The notes: a model not told the origin generated them from the letters alone. Counted from the stretch's first letter, positions 17,933 through 27,997 are shown. The stretch: DNA of 64,000 nucleotides from Gilliamella sp. Choc4-2 (GCF_001690355.1 NZ_LZHG01000060.1:1-64000), one strand, 5' to 3'. A program made the numbers and translations.

Positions 17933-19684
17933 TTAGTTCTCTTTCACCAATATACAATTTGATGTTTGAGGAACTAAGTTTATTTCCACCCTTCGGTTTT
18001 TTGCACGATTCTCTGGAGTATCGTTACTTACCAAAGGTTTTTTTGCGCCATACCCTTGTATAGCGAAACAGGTATCAGGAATATCACTGGTTTTTAATAT
18101 CCAGTCACGCACCGACATCGCTCGATTAAATGATAGTTGACTATTTTTGGCATCATCTCCAATTGAGTCGGTATGTCCTGTAATTATGATTAACCAACCC
18201 GTTTCCGGATTAGCATTCATCTGTTTTTTTATTTCAATTAATGCATTGATTAAGAATTTTTCTGAACCAGATTTTAAGCTCGATTGCCCACTTTCAAACA
18301 AGGCCATACTATCTAAACGAATTGGTGGAAGTGGATCTACTGTCACAATTTTAGGTTCAACAATGACAATTTCTTTTGGTTTTGCAACATAGTCGCTCAT
18401 GGTCACATTGAGCGGTTCAGTTAATCGCAAACCTTTATAAAGCCCCAAACCTAAGCGAACTGGTTCACCCTTTGTATAATATTCATTTAGCATTGATTTA
18501 TCTTCTTGTAAGGCCTCAAGCGCCTGACGTTTTGCATCATAATTATCCATTGGAATCAAGCGATAATGATGAATATCATTTTTTATTCGTTCAATAAGTT
18601 TTGCATTATTCCAAAATGATGCCCCTAAGCACCCCATAATAAATAGAGATGTGATAATCACTAAACCACAAATCATCGAGCTAATTGGTGAAAATGGGTA
18701 AGCAATAGGCATGAATTTCACTAATGCATCCGGAGGACTTACGTTGTCTTGTATGCTATGAGTATTAGGAAGCGATAATGTAGTCACACTTTCCCACAAT
18801 TTTTGCATGACATTATTTTTTACTGTCGATTTATTAGTAGGATAAATTGCTACTCCCGATGGTATGCATTTAGCAATCGGTTGTTTGTCATTTACTAAAG
18901 TAGCTAATACTGTGCTTTCTAGCCAAGTTTCAGTTTCGTTTAAAAATGGGCGAATTCTTAATCGGCGTTCACGTTCATCAGTTGGGATTTTAATATCATT
19001 GACCCAATTATCTATCGGCGATAAATACTGATCAAGTAGATATAACTTTTGATTTAAAGATCGAAACCAATAAACTGGTAATGGGTTATATTCATCGTAG
19101 ATTAAATCGTTAAGCCCGATATGCGTTGATACATATACCGGTAATTGATATTTTGCAATTCTACAGGTATCGACCCATGATTGGCGGAATGCCTGTAATT
19201 TAGCTATGAAAAACCCATGTTTATCTTCCACTTCTGGCGTAATTGCAAGAAATAGCCCTACTCGTCCTAACATGTCTGGCCATTTGGCAATTAATGAGTC
19301 ATAAACTATAGGTAAATGCGAAAACTCGTCAACATAAATCCAAACGGCTTCTGAAGAAATAACTACATTAGATTCAGCTAAGGATAAATCTTCCGGGAAG
19401 AAATCTTTTGCCGCACTGCCTGAAACCAATAAAATTGGTAAACGGTAACGCTGCCTTGCTGGTAATAAGTCAAGCTTCTGAGTTAAAAACTGAATATTGG
19501 CTGTTGATGAGGCAAGTACTTTTCTGTAGCGTTGCATCTGCCAAAGAATTCCACCAGCAATAGCAAAAATTAAGCCAGTACCTATAATTTTCCAGCCAAT
19601 TGCTACTGGTAAAAAAACAAACAATAGCAATAGGCTTAATATAACAGCATAGATAACCTGAATGCGCTTAGGATAATCGCTCAT
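17933..19684 (-). CDS. OmpA-domain T6SS membrane protein (TagL-like partner of TssL)
   Basis: A 583-residue inner-membrane protein with a C-terminal OmpA/MotB peptidoglycan-binding domain. Two adjacent TM segments lie at residues 8-45 and a third near residue 340. The OmpA-like fold runs from about 455 to the end, with the binding signature GHTDSIGDD followed by LSFNRAMSVRDW (the conserved Asp and Arg that hold diaminopimelate). The central domain is soluble. Many enterobacterial T6SS loci carry such a gene after tssL, where it anchors the membrane complex to the cell wall. It begins 9 nt after tssL. The role is family knowledge plus context; the exact subfamily name is uncertain. Confidence 0.85.
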   Translation of the reverse strand: MSDYPKRIQVIYAVILSLLLLFVFLPVAIGWKIIGTGLIFAIAGGILWQMQRYRKVLASSTANIQFLTQKLDLLPARQRYRLPILLVSGSAAKDFFPEDLSLAESNVVISSEAVWIYVDEFSHLPIVYDSLIAKWPDMLGRVGLFLAITPEVEDKHGFFIAKLQAFRQSWVDTCRIAKYQLPVYVSTHIGLNDLIYDEYNPLPVYWFRSLNQKLYLLDQYLSPIDNWVNDIKIPTDERERRLRIRPFLNETETWLESTVLATLVNDKQPIAKCIPSGVAIYPTNKSTVKNNVMQKLWESVTTLSLPNTHSIQDNVSPPDALVKFMPIAYPFSPISSMICGLVIITSLFIMGCLGASFWNNAKLIERIKNDIHHYRLIPMDNYDAKRQALEALQEDKSMLNEYYTKGEPVRLGLGLYKGLRLTEPLNVTMSDYVAKPKEIVIVEPKIVTVDPLPPIRLDSMALFESGQSSLKSGSEKFLINALIEIKKQMNANPETGWLIIITGHTDSIGDDAKNSQLSFNRAMSVRDWILKTSDIPDTCFAIQGYGAKKPLVSNDTPENRAKNRRVEINLVPQTSNCILVKEN

Positions 19685-19693
19685 AATGCACCT

Positions 19694-20359
19694 TTAACCA
19701 ACTAATTGTTTAACTAAATTATCTAGCTGATTATTAAATACAAAATAAAGGGCAAGAACCGAAATAACTGACAATACAGTGCATGTTAATAACACTGTTT
19801 TTCTTCCCTTATATCGGTAAATTTTTGTTTGTTCAATAATTGGGTAAGATTGTTCTGGCTCGTACTCTCGTAAAGCTTCACGTAGTGCTATGATTAGGTG
19901 TTCTCGTTCCATTTGAGGTTTATCAAGATAGCATCCCTGAAAACCAAGTCCAAGAACTCTGTCAAAACAAGCTAATACAAGACCTTCTTTTTTATCCGCC
20001 TTTAAACGAGCTCGGATTTTTTCAAACAGATCATAACCTGCATTATGTGTGTTGAAAAAAATCACTTGCAGCGGAGAACCCAACCATTCATCATAGTCTT
20101 GGTTTTTCGGATTGTCTCGATGACAAAGTAATACAGTCTCATCTAATAAAGCACATAATGCATAACTGATATCGTCAATTACATCTTGGCTGTATTGTGC
20201 GTTATATAATTTTTCACGTACGCTTGTAACTTGCTGTTTACAAAGTTCGTATAATTTGTGTCCTGAAGGAATATCCGCTTTTGCTTTAAGTTGGACAACC
20301 ACTAAGATTGAATCGCGTAATAATTCATCAATAACAATTGGTTTTGGTTCTATACTCAT
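19694..20359 (-). CDS. tssL: T6SS inner-membrane protein TssL (DotU/IcmH)
   Basis: TssL (221 residues) is the tail-anchored inner-membrane partner of TssM and the docking site for the TssKFG baseplate. The cytoplasmic DotU domain spans about residues 10-185, with the typical DISYALCALLDETVL segment and the later LGFQGCYLD motif. One TM helix lies near residues 195-213 with a short periplasmic tail. It has no peptidoglycan-binding extension, and the OmpA domain is supplied by the next gene. It is 9 nt after tssK and 9 nt before the OmpA-like gene. Confidence 0.94.
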   Translation of the reverse strand: MSIEPKPIVIDELLRDSILVVVQLKAKADIPSGHKLYELCKQQVTSVREKLYNAQYSQDVIDDISYALCALLDETVLLCHRDNPKNQDYDEWLGSPLQVIFFNTHNAGYDLFEKIRARLKADKKEGLVLACFDRVLGLGFQGCYLDKPQMEREHLIIALREALREYEPEQSYPIIEQTKIYRYKGRKTVLLTCTVLSVISVLALYFVFNNQLDNLVKQLVG

Positions 20360-20368
20360 AATTTAATC

Positions 20369-21721
20369 CTATGTTCGCAAAACTGCGAATAGCTCCAATG
20401 AAATATCTTGCATTGCTCGAGGTACATAAAATTCACAACACCTTGTTTCTAACATATTTTTTGCCGCACTATGGGTCAAATCCAATGCAAAATATTGATT
20501 ATCTAGACGCACAGGTATTGCTGCGGGTACATGGCTTAAGGCTTTAATTGGAATTCCAGATAGTGCTGAGTGGATGATTTGTTTTACATCATCTGGTGCA
20601 CCGGCTTTACACAAGATTGGGAATCGAGATTGTAACTGATGTCCTGGCATGCTTGATCGAACAGAAAGATAGAAATCTGCATCTTCGACGATGCGTGAAT
20701 CATTTAATCGTCCTGTCCATAGTGTATCTTTGTCATGAACTAGTTCAATCTTAATTACTCTTGATGGTAAACTTTCTTCAAGCAAATTGCGAATTAATCC
20801 AAATAGTGGTGGAAAAACTTCATTAAGCTTGTCATGTTTATAAGTCGGAATACCATCAACACTATTTAATAACGAAAATGTTAATAGTGCCCCTGTAAAT
20901 GAAGTTAATACTTGATAAAGTCTTTCTGGATGTAAGGATGGATTATCACGTAAGAATTTAAGTTGAGGCTCAAATGTGTTTAATGCATTTAAGAGCCAAA
21001 ATAACGAAACATCAGCAGTCGCAAATTCAGCTATTTGTTGATTACGCTCATGTCGCATTCCTGTTAGATGTAGGCGTTTTGCTTGCACTTGTACACATAA
21101 AAGTTCTAATTCTTTTATAAGTGTTCCACTTTGTGTGTAAAGGTTTACCATTGGGTGAAGATAATCAAGATCAAGGACAAATTTACCGTTAAGATCACGT
21201 TTTAAACGAGCTATAGGACACGTTAAATAATCATTGTGATTTTCAAAGTCAAATAAGAATTTCAATGCATAACGTTCAACTGCAATCGTTTCAACATTTT
21301 GCCCCAGTAAATCAGGTACTTCTACCCATTCTTGTCGATAACGTAATGGACGTTCAAGTCGCTGGTTATCTTGCAGACAGTTACCGCCATTGGATTGCAA
21401 TAATGGAATAGCAATTAATACAGTTACTTCCTCAAGCTCAATAGGAATATCAGTATTTAATACTCTAGCTTCAGGTAATTTATCAGCGATATCAGTATTA
21501 ACTACTACTCCATCAGGAAATCGAACACTTATTGACTCAGCTTGTAACCGATCAACTGTCAACGCATTTGTATCAATGGTTAAATGCTCAATTCCCCATG
21601 GGTTAGCAACCGACATAGCTGCTAACTTTTGTGAAGTAAATTGTTGCCACAAGCCTTGCTGTTGAAACTGCTGAGGCGTCAAAAAGACGCCTTCATTCCA
21701 CAAAGGACGAAAAATTTTCAT
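20369..21721 (-). CDS. tssK: T6SS baseplate connector TssK
   Basis: TssK trimers link the baseplate wedges to the TssL/TssM membrane complex. The 450-residue product has the N-terminal shell-like domain opening with RPLWNEGVFLTPQQFQQQ, which is diagnostic of the family (W-x-E-G-x-x-L-x-P-Q-x-F-Q-Q). The neck and C-terminal membrane-docking domain follow. Length agrees with the usual 440-450. It lies between tssC (50-nt gap) and tssL (9-nt gap). It acts in the cytoplasm at the inner membrane. Confidence 0.95.
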   Translation of the reverse strand: MKIFRPLWNEGVFLTPQQFQQQGLWQQFTSQKLAAMSVANPWGIEHLTIDTNALTVDRLQAESISVRFPDGVVVNTDIADKLPEARVLNTDIPIELEEVTVLIAIPLLQSNGGNCLQDNQRLERPLRYRQEWVEVPDLLGQNVETIAVERYALKFLFDFENHNDYLTCPIARLKRDLNGKFVLDLDYLHPMVNLYTQSGTLIKELELLCVQVQAKRLHLTGMRHERNQQIAEFATADVSLFWLLNALNTFEPQLKFLRDNPSLHPERLYQVLTSFTGALLTFSLLNSVDGIPTYKHDKLNEVFPPLFGLIRNLLEESLPSRVIKIELVHDKDTLWTGRLNDSRIVEDADFYLSVRSSMPGHQLQSRFPILCKAGAPDDVKQIIHSALSGIPIKALSHVPAAIPVRLDNQYFALDLTHSAAKNMLETRCCEFYVPRAMQDISLELFAVLRT

Positions 21722-21771
21722 GTATCCTAAATACTCCTAGTTATTAGATATTAATCAAATCAGACTAAAAT

Positions 21772-23304
21772 TTATGATTTAGCCTTAGGCATTTGTGACA
21801 CCATTGATAAGTTAATATCCATCCCTTCCACTTGGAAATGAGGTACTAGGAATGTTTTAACACGGAAGAAACCTGGATTATCTTCAATATCTTCAACAAT
21901 AACTTTCGCCTCTCTTAATGGATGTGCTGCTTGGACTTCATCACTTGGGTCAGTCATTTCAGTGACAAGGTTGCCAATCCATTTGTTTAGCTCAAGTTCT
22001 AACATTCGACGATCTTTTGTTGCACCAATATTTTCTCGTTGGATTACTTTTAAGTAATGTGCGATACGTGATAATAAGAAAATATATGGTAAACGAGAAT
22101 TTATACGGCTATTTGATGACGCTTCTTTCGTGTCGTAAACAGCAGGTTTTTGAGCTGAGTTAGCAGAGAAGAAACAAGCATAATCTCTATTTTTATAGAA
22201 TGAAAGTGGGATAAATCCTAAATTAGCAAATTCAAACTCACGTGTTTCAGGAATAAGTACCTCTGTTGGGATTTTGACTTGATTACCTGTTCCTAAATCG
22301 TAAAGGTGGATTGGTAGATCTTCAACAAGCCCACCAGCTTGTGGTCCACGAATTTGAACACACCAACCATTACGAACAAAACTTTGTGCCATGTTAGCTG
22401 CAAAAGCATAAGAAGCATTAGCCCATAAGTAACGGTTGTGCTCTACACCTTTAACATCTTCAATATAGTTAAAATTACGTACAGGAACAGTATCTGGACC
22501 ATAAGGTAAGCGAGCAAGCACTCTTGGAAAAGTTAATCCAACATAACGGGCGTCATCTGTTTCTCGGAAACTATTCCATTTAGTATATTCAGCACGATCA
22601 AAATAGTTACCTATATCTTTAATTGCAGCAACTTCTTCCATTGTTTCTTTACCAAAGAATTTTGGACCAACCGAACTTACAAACGGCATGTGCGCTGCAG
22701 CAGCAACTTTTGATACGTTTCTTAATAAAGAAATATCTTGAGGGCTACGATCAAATTCGTAATTCGAGATAGTTACTCCAATAGGCTCTCCACCTGGTGT
22801 GTCGTATTCCTGAGTATAAGTATGCCGATAAAAACCTGATTGGCTAATTTCTGGTGCATCTTCGAAGTCTTGACGCAGTTCTTCTTTTGATACATCCAAT
22901 AATTCAATTTTAACATTACGGCGGAAATCAGTGCGATCAACTAAGAATTTCAATCCACGCCAAGTGGATTCAATTTCTTGGAATGTTTCATTATGCATGA
23001 TTTCATCAAGCTGACGACTTATTTTTTGATCTATTTGACTAATATGGTAGTCTAATAAGTGTTTATCTAATTTTTCAACTTTATTTGATGAACCTTGTAT
23101 TAATTGAAGCAAAATATTAATTGCCATGGTAACACGTTCATCTTGTGAAGATTCGAATAATACTTCGTTATCTTCATATCTATCAATTCCGCCCGCTTTT
23201 TTAATTGGGTTTAAATTTATTTTATCAAATAAAGATTGGTAAACACTGCTATTTTCTTCAACAACCGTTTTAGTAGCATTGTTTGTTTGATTTTGCACGT
23301 TCAT
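21772..23304 (-). CDS. tssC: T6SS sheath large subunit TssC (VipB)
   Basis: TssC forms the contractile sheath around the Hcp tube as a heterodimer with TssB. The 510-residue protein contains the conserved EIESTWRGLKFLVDRT stretch near residue 108, the APEISQSGFYRHTYTQEYDTPGGEP region, the RLPYGP motif, and the family C-terminus with its VEGMDINLSMVSQMP ending. Length is normal. It follows tssB after 76 nt and is followed by tssK after 50 nt. The N-terminal helices should carry the inter-protomer contacts. Confidence 0.97.
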   Translation of the reverse strand: MNVQNQTNNATKTVVEENSSVYQSLFDKINLNPIKKAGGIDRYEDNEVLFESSQDERVTMAINILLQLIQGSSNKVEKLDKHLLDYHISQIDQKISRQLDEIMHNETFQEIESTWRGLKFLVDRTDFRRNVKIELLDVSKEELRQDFEDAPEISQSGFYRHTYTQEYDTPGGEPIGVTISNYEFDRSPQDISLLRNVSKVAAAAHMPFVSSVGPKFFGKETMEEVAAIKDIGNYFDRAEYTKWNSFRETDDARYVGLTFPRVLARLPYGPDTVPVRNFNYIEDVKGVEHNRYLWANASYAFAANMAQSFVRNGWCVQIRGPQAGGLVEDLPIHLYDLGTGNQVKIPTEVLIPETREFEFANLGFIPLSFYKNRDYACFFSANSAQKPAVYDTKEASSNSRINSRLPYIFLLSRIAHYLKVIQRENIGATKDRRMLELELNKWIGNLVTEMTDPSDEVQAAHPLREAKVIVEDIEDNPGFFRVKTFLVPHFQVEGMDINLSMVSQMPKAKS

Positions 23305-23380
23305 TAATTTCTTCTCTTGCTTTTATCAAAACTTTATATTTTGTTTTGAAAATAATTACATTAATTTATTAAAAAAATAT

Positions 23381-23881
23381 TTATTTATCACTTTCCGCTA
23401 CGATTGATTCCAATTCTGCACGGAGTTCATCTGATAGTTGTTCGTCTTTAACGATTTTTTCTAATTCATAACGAAATGTAGCGTTATCTAATAAATTAGA
23501 TTTTAAATCTCTTAATAAATTACGCATCGCAAGCAATGAACGTAGTTCTGGAACTTTTTTGGCAACTTGCTCGGGTGAAAAATCATTCATTGACTCAAAC
23601 GCCAAATTCACAACAATTTCGCTACCATCATCCGCAATTTTGTTTGGAACAGTAATATTGGCTTCAGGTTTAAAATCATTTAATACAGCATCAAAATTAT
23701 TTTTATTAATCGATACTTTTTGTTTATCTGAAAGTGATCGCTTGTCTTTACCTCGACCATAATCACCTACAGATAAAATTTTGAGAGGTAATTCAACTTT
23801 TTTTGTGGCTCCACCTGTGTGTAAATCAAGATTGATACTGACTCGAGCAGAAGGAACTTCGTTTTGATAACTACTAGACAT
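23381..23881 (-). CDS. tssB: T6SS sheath small subunit TssB (VipA)
   Basis: The small T6SS sheath subunit, 166 residues, which pairs with TssC and contributes the ClpV-binding region in many systems. Conserved signatures are PLKILSVGDYG near residue 30, the NxAFESMNDFSPEQVAKKVPEL segment (residues 93-113), and the following LLAMRNLLRDLK helix. It is the first gene of the T6SS transcription unit; the upstream 500 nt are non-coding and separate it from the divergent sit operon. A good ribosome-binding site (AAGGAGAAATT) precedes the ATG. Confidence 0.96.
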   Translation of the reverse strand: MSSSYQNEVPSARVSINLDLHTGGATKKVELPLKILSVGDYGRGKDKRSLSDKQKVSINKNNFDAVLNDFKPEANITVPNKIADDGSEIVVNLAFESMNDFSPEQVAKKVPELRSLLAMRNLLRDLKSNLLDNATFRYELEKIVKDEQLSDELRAELESIVAESDK

Positions 23882-24395
23882 AATTTCTCCTTTAATTTCC
23901 TTTTCCTTTAAAATAATGTTTAATTAGCAGGCTTAAGTGGAGAGTAAATTACACGATTTACGGATAAATTACAATCTCATCCTGCAATTTAAATGTATTT
24001 AATTTTTATAAAAACTCTTAAAAACTATCGCTAATCAAGTAATATTAAGGGTTTTTAAAATTTTTATATCATGAAATATTTGATTAATTTTTAAACTGGT
24101 TTATTGCAAATAATCTTCTGATTGGTGCAATTTTGTCCTTATTGAGTTAGAATTAACAAATAATTTTCATTTTTCTATAGTACCAGCTCTTATAAGCTTT
24201 ATGTTTTCTAATTAACTATTATTTTAATAGATAGGAATTATCTGCTATCTATTTTATTTTTTTATAAAATATTCTAATAACTTTGACTTCTTTATTTAAT
24301 GATAATAATTCTCATTATTATTTTAATAAACTTTTGTATTATCATATAATGCAATAACGTTGTTATAAGATTGCATATGAAACAAGGAGTAGCTA
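23882..24395. promoter_or_regulatory. Divergent intergenic region of T6SS and sit operons
   Basis: This 514-nt AT-rich gap holds the control regions of two divergent operons. Near the T6SS end, TAAATTAC occurs twice as a direct repeat with a 20-bp period (23945-23952 and 23965-23972), which would place both copies on one DNA face. A weak minus-strand promoter-like pair (TTGTAA, 17 nt, TAATTT) overlaps these repeats. In the middle lies a 12-bp imperfect inverted repeat with one wobble pair (24010-24021 with 24045-24056). A Fur-like box and a TATAAT hexamer (24345-24350) precede sitA. No small ORF with a good start was found. Confidence 0.5.
24301..24319 (+). promoter_or_regulatory. Fur box upstream of sitA
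   Basis: GATAATAATTCTCATTATT matches 15 of 19 positions of the Fur consensus GATAATGATAATCATTATC, including both outer half-sites. It lies about 77 nt before the sitA start and just upstream of a TATAAT hexamer at 24345, so Fur binding would cover the -35 region. Iron repression of sitABCD operons is known in enterics, which fits. Distance to tssB is about 420 nt, so control of the T6SS is less likely. Confidence 0.72.
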
Positions 24396-25316
24396 ATGAA
24401 GCTTATTTTTTTTAAAAGCCGAAAACCGGTATTAAAAGCCATATTGACCTCTTTAATTCTTTTGACTGCTCTTTTAGATTCTGCTTTAGCAATCGATAAA
24501 AAATTTAAAGTTGTTACAACCTTTACTATCATTCAAGATATCGCGCAGAATGTTGCTGGCAATGCTGCTACAGTCGAATCTATTACAAAAATAGGGGCTG
24601 AAATTCATGAGTACGATCCTACTCCTCAAGATATTACTAAAATGCTTTCCGCTGATTTAGTCTTGTGGAATGGGCTTAATTTAGAATTACGGTTTAAACG
24701 CTTTTTTGAAGATATTCAAGATGTACCTTCTGTTGTGGTAACTGAAGGTATTGAACCAATATCTATTCAAGAAGGCACTTATAAAGGTAATCCTAATCCA
24801 CATGCTTGGATGTCGCCAACACTCGCTTTAATTTATATTGAAAATATCCGTGCAGCTTTGGTTAAATATGATCCTAAAAATGCCGGAGTTTATAATAAAA
24901 ATGCCAGTGATTACATCGCAAAGATTAAAGCACTTGATACCCCTTTGCGAGAACGTTTAGCAAAAATTCCAGAAACTAAGCGCTGGTTAGTGACCAGTGA
25001 AGGGGCTTTTAGTTATTTAACACGAGATTACAATTTGAAAGAAGCTTACCTATGGCCGATTAATGCCGAGCAACAAGGTACACCGAAGCAAGTTAAAAAT
25101 CTAATTGATTTGGTTAGAGCTAATAATATACCTGTCGTTTTTAGTGAAAGCACAATTTCGGATAAACCAGCAAAACAGGTCAGTAAAGAAACTGGAGCAA
25201 ACTATGGAGGGGTATTATATGTCGATTCATTATCAACTAAAGATGGTCCTGTCCCAACTTATATAGATCTATTGAAAGTTACCGTTGAAACAATTGCTAA
25301 AGGATTTGAAAAATAA
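24396..25316 (+). CDS. sitA: Mn2+/Fe2+ ABC transporter periplasmic binding protein SitA
   Basis: The periplasmic metal-binding subunit (cluster A-I) of a SitABCD/YfeABCD-type transporter. The 306-residue protein has an N-terminal signal peptide ending near residue 32. All four metal ligands of the family are visible: H71 (in [12 protein letters not shown]), H136 (in NPHAWMSP), E202 (in TSEGAFSYL) and D277 (in LYVDSLS). The His-His-Glu-Asp set favours Mn2+ or Fe2+ over zinc. A strong AAGGAG precedes the ATG. The stop overlaps the sitB start by 1 nt (TAATG). Close similarity to Salmonella SitA is recalled along most of the length. Confidence 0.95.
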   Translation: MKLIFFKSRKPVLKAILTSLILLTALLDSALAIDKKFKVVTTFTIIQDIAQNVAGNAATVESITKIGAEIHEYDPTPQDITKMLSADLVLWNGLNLELRFKRFFEDIQDVPSVVVTEGIEPISIQEGTYKGNPNPHAWMSPTLALIYIENIRAALVKYDPKNAGVYNKNASDYIAKIKALDTPLRERLAKIPETKRWLVTSEGAFSYLTRDYNLKEAYLWPINAEQQGTPKQVKNLIDLVRANNIPVVFSESTISDKPAKQVSKETGANYGGVLYVDSLSTKDGPVPTYIDLLKVTVETIAKGFEK

Positions 25317-26212
25317 TGAATCGAATTTGCCTAAATGTTAATGATATAACCGTGACATATAATAATGGTCACACAGCAATACATGATGCAAGTTTCACTC
25401 TCAATGGAGGAACGATTTGTGCATTAGTTGGCGTAAATGGTAGTGGTAAATCAACATTGTTTAAGAGCATTATGGGCATGATACGACCAACTAGAGGAAA
25501 AGTGACTTTAAATGATATGTCTGTCAAAGAAGCACTAAAACAAAATGTTATAGCTTATGTTCCTCAAACAGAGGAAGTCGACTGGGACTTTCCTGTTTTA
25601 GTGTCTGATGTCGTCATGATGGGGCGGTACGGTCATATGTCTTTTTTTCGTATTCCAAGTAAAGAAGATAAGAAGCAGGTAGATATTGCTCTTGAGCGTG
25701 TCAATATGTTGGATTTTAAATATCGCCAAATTGGAGAACTTTCCGGTGGACAAAAAAAACGTGTTTTTTTAGCTAGAGCTTTAGCTCAGCAAAGTAAAGT
25801 TTTATTATTAGATGAACCTTTTACCGGTGTTGATGTAAAAACAGAGAATGCCATAATAGATTTGTTAAAAGATCTTCGAAAAGATGCTCACCTTATTTTA
25901 GTTTCGACCCATAATTTGGGTAGTGTCCCTGAATTTTGCGATCAAGTGGTGTTAATTAATCAAACAGTTCTGGCCTTTGGTCCAACTAAAACAACTTTTA
26001 CACCGCAAAATTTAATGACCACTTTTGGTGGTGCACTACGTTATCTTAGCTTGTCAGGAGAGAAATTGCATGATGATGAAGATCCTCGTAAAGTATCCAT
26101 CTTAACCGACGATGAACGTGCTGCAATTTTTTATGGAGAAGGGAAAGATGATTCGCCTCATCGAGATTTGTTGGTTGACCATGTCAAAAACGAACCAAAA
26201 GGGCAATTATAA
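25316..26212 (+). CDS. sitB: Mn2+/Fe2+ ABC transporter ATPase SitB
   Basis: The cytoplasmic ATP-hydrolysing subunit, 298 residues. Motifs appear in order: Walker A GVNGSGKS (39-46), Q-loop near [12 protein letters not shown], signature LSGGQKKR near residue 143, Walker B VLLLDEPF, and the switch His in LVSTHNLG. The last 60 residues extend beyond the ABC core and are hydrophilic, as in SitB/YfeB proteins. Start and stop are tightly coupled with sitA (1-nt overlap) and sitC (adjacent). Confidence 0.95.
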   Translation: MNRICLNVNDITVTYNNGHTAIHDASFTLNGGTICALVGVNGSGKSTLFKSIMGMIRPTRGKVTLNDMSVKEALKQNVIAYVPQTEEVDWDFPVLVSDVVMMGRYGHMSFFRIPSKEDKKQVDIALERVNMLDFKYRQIGELSGGQKKRVFLARALAQQSKVLLLDEPFTGVDVKTENAIIDLLKDLRKDAHLILVSTHNLGSVPEFCDQVVLINQTVLAFGPTKTTFTPQNLMTTFGGALRYLSLSGEKLHDDEDPRKVSILTDDERAAIFYGEGKDDSPHRDLLVDHVKNEPKGQL

Positions 26213-27079
26213 ATGGAACTTTTATTTGAACCATTCACCTATAATTTTATGCTCAAAGCGATTTGGGTAAGTAGTATTGTTGGCGCTACTTGTGCTTTTT
26301 TATCTGCCTTTTTAATGTTAAAGGGTTGGTCACTAATGGGAGATGCACTGTCACATTCTGTTGTACCTGGCGTGGCGGGAGCTTATGCTCTAGGCTTACC
26401 CTACTCTGTTGGTGCCTTTTTTACTGGCTCACTGGCTGCTCTGTCAATTACAATAATACGTACAATGACTCGTTTAAAAGAAGATGCCATTATTGGTTTT
26501 ATTTTTTCAACTTTTTTTGCTACCGGTTTATTGATTATTTCACTTAACCCAACTTCCGTTAATGTGCAAACCATTATTTTTGGTAATATTTTAGGTATTG
26601 ACGATAGTGATATGTGGCAAGTGCAAATCATTATTTTGATTTCGTTGATATTACTACTGCTGTTTTGGAAAGATCTTTTAGTGGTGTTTTTCGATGAAAC
26701 TCACGCACGCTCAATTGGCTTAAAGCCATTGATGTTTAAAATCCTTTTTTTTACTATTTTAAGTGCTTGTACCGTTGCTGCATTACAGACCGTTGGTGCT
26801 ATTTTGGTTATTGCCATGGTTGTAACTCCAGGTGCAACAGCTTATTTATTAACAAGTCGATTTTCTAGACTATTGGTTATTTCGGTGATTATTGGTGCTA
26901 CGACTAGCGCTATCGGCGCTTGGTTAAGTTACTTTCTAAATGGTGAAACAGGTGGTGTGATTGTTACATTACAAACACTAATTTTTATTGTGGTATTTTT
27001 GTTCGCACCGAAACAGGGGTTGATTTCAAACAAACTAAAAATCAGGCAAAGCAGATTAAATAAGAGAGCGAATTTATGA
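26213..27079 (+). CDS. sitC: Mn2+/Fe2+ ABC transporter permease SitC
   Basis: First of two homologous inner-membrane permeases of the metal transporter, 288 residues with about eight TM helices. The family stretch LKGWSLMGDALSHSVVPGVA (residues 37-56) and the later TVGAILVIAMVVTPGATAYLL are clear. It forms the translocation path with SitD. The start directly follows the sitB stop, and the end overlaps sitD by 4 nt (ATGA), so the four genes form one operon. Confidence 0.94.
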   Translation: MELLFEPFTYNFMLKAIWVSSIVGATCAFLSAFLMLKGWSLMGDALSHSVVPGVAGAYALGLPYSVGAFFTGSLAALSITIIRTMTRLKEDAIIGFIFSTFFATGLLIISLNPTSVNVQTIIFGNILGIDDSDMWQVQIIILISLILLLLFWKDLLVVFFDETHARSIGLKPLMFKILFFTILSACTVAALQTVGAILVIAMVVTPGATAYLLTSRFSRLLVISVIIGATTSAIGAWLSYFLNGETGGVIVTLQTLIFIVVFLFAPKQGLISNKLKIRQSRLNKRANL

Positions 27080-27912
27080 CAGATTTATGGGAATATATTT
27101 ATTATCCTTTCACGCTACCTTTTATTCAACGAGCCATATTAGCAGCATTAACAACTAGTATCGTTTGTGCACTTCTTTCTTGCTTTTTAGTATTAAAGGG
27201 TTGGTCATTAATGGGGGATGCGATTTCTCACGCAGTGTTGCCTGGCATTGTGATAGCTTATTTAATTGGTATTCCTATTATTTTGGGGGCATTTGCATCA
27301 GGCTTATTCTGTTCGGCCGCAACAGGCTATATCAAGGATAACTGTCGAATTAAAGAAGATACTGTAATGGGGATTGTTTTTTCGGGAATGTTCGCTTTTG
27401 GGTTAGTACTATTTTCGAAAGTCGATACTTCACTGCATTTAAATCATATCTTATTTGGTAGCGTGTTGGGTACTAGTTACGCTGAATTGAAACAAATTAT
27501 TTTAATTGCAACTATAGTGTCGTTATTGGTAATTATTAAACGTCGTGATCTTATGCTTTATTGCTTCGATTCTATTCAAGCCAAAGTAGTAGGCCTACGA
27601 GTTAAATTATTGCATTATGGGTTACTAAGTGTTATAGCATTAACTATTGTTAGTTCTTTAAAAACAGCAGGAGTTATTTTAGTTATTGCAATGCTTATTG
27701 CGCCAGGCATAACAGCATTTTCATTAACTCGGCGTTTTGAAAGAATGTTACTTGTTGCGGTAATTGTTTCGGTATTTTCTTCGGTGATTGGTACGTTAAT
27801 TAGTTTTTATTTTGATGCCTCAACCAGCGCTTGTATTGTCATATTACAGGCTGCTATTTTTTTGTTTGTGCAAATTTATCAATTTATTATTAGGAAAATG
27901 ATACACCGTTAA
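27076..27912 (+). CDS. sitD: Mn2+/Fe2+ ABC transporter permease SitD
   Basis: Second permease, 278 residues and around eight TM helices, a paralogue of SitC. It repeats the hallmark LKGWSLMGDAISHAVLPGI near residue 42 and the AGVILVIAMLIAPGITAF motif near residue 195. The two permeases probably pair as a heterodimer. It is the last gene of the operon; a 10-bp hairpin follows before the convergent dnaB. Confidence 0.94.
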   Translation: MTDLWEYIYYPFTLPFIQRAILAALTTSIVCALLSCFLVLKGWSLMGDAISHAVLPGIVIAYLIGIPIILGAFASGLFCSAATGYIKDNCRIKEDTVMGIVFSGMFAFGLVLFSKVDTSLHLNHILFGSVLGTSYAELKQIILIATIVSLLVIIKRRDLMLYCFDSIQAKVVGLRVKLLHYGLLSVIALTIVSSLKTAGVILVIAMLIAPGITAFSLTRRFERMLLVAVIVSVFSSVIGTLISFYFDASTSACIVILQAAIFLFVQIYQFIIRKMIHR

Positions 27913-27931
27913 TCTCAATTGTTTGAAATGC

Positions 27932-27964
27932 AACATGCGTGTAAATCTTTTCAACGCGCATGTT
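27932..27964. terminator. Hairpin between convergent sitD and dnaB
   Basis: AACATGCGTG (27932-27941) pairs with CGCGCATGTT (27955-27964): ten pairs with one G-T wobble and a 13-nt loop. It sits 20 nt after sitD and 34 nt from the end of dnaB, the usual place for a shared terminator. Neither side has a convincing T-tract, so termination strength is uncertain. Confidence 0.5.
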
Positions 27965-27997
27965 ACCCTAACTTTTATCCTGTAAATTGGAATAAAA

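Noticed and set aside
23882..24000. Sigma-54 promoter for the T6SS operon
   Set aside because: No GG-N10-GC pair with the TGGCAC/TTGCA pattern in the right orientation was found upstream of tssB.
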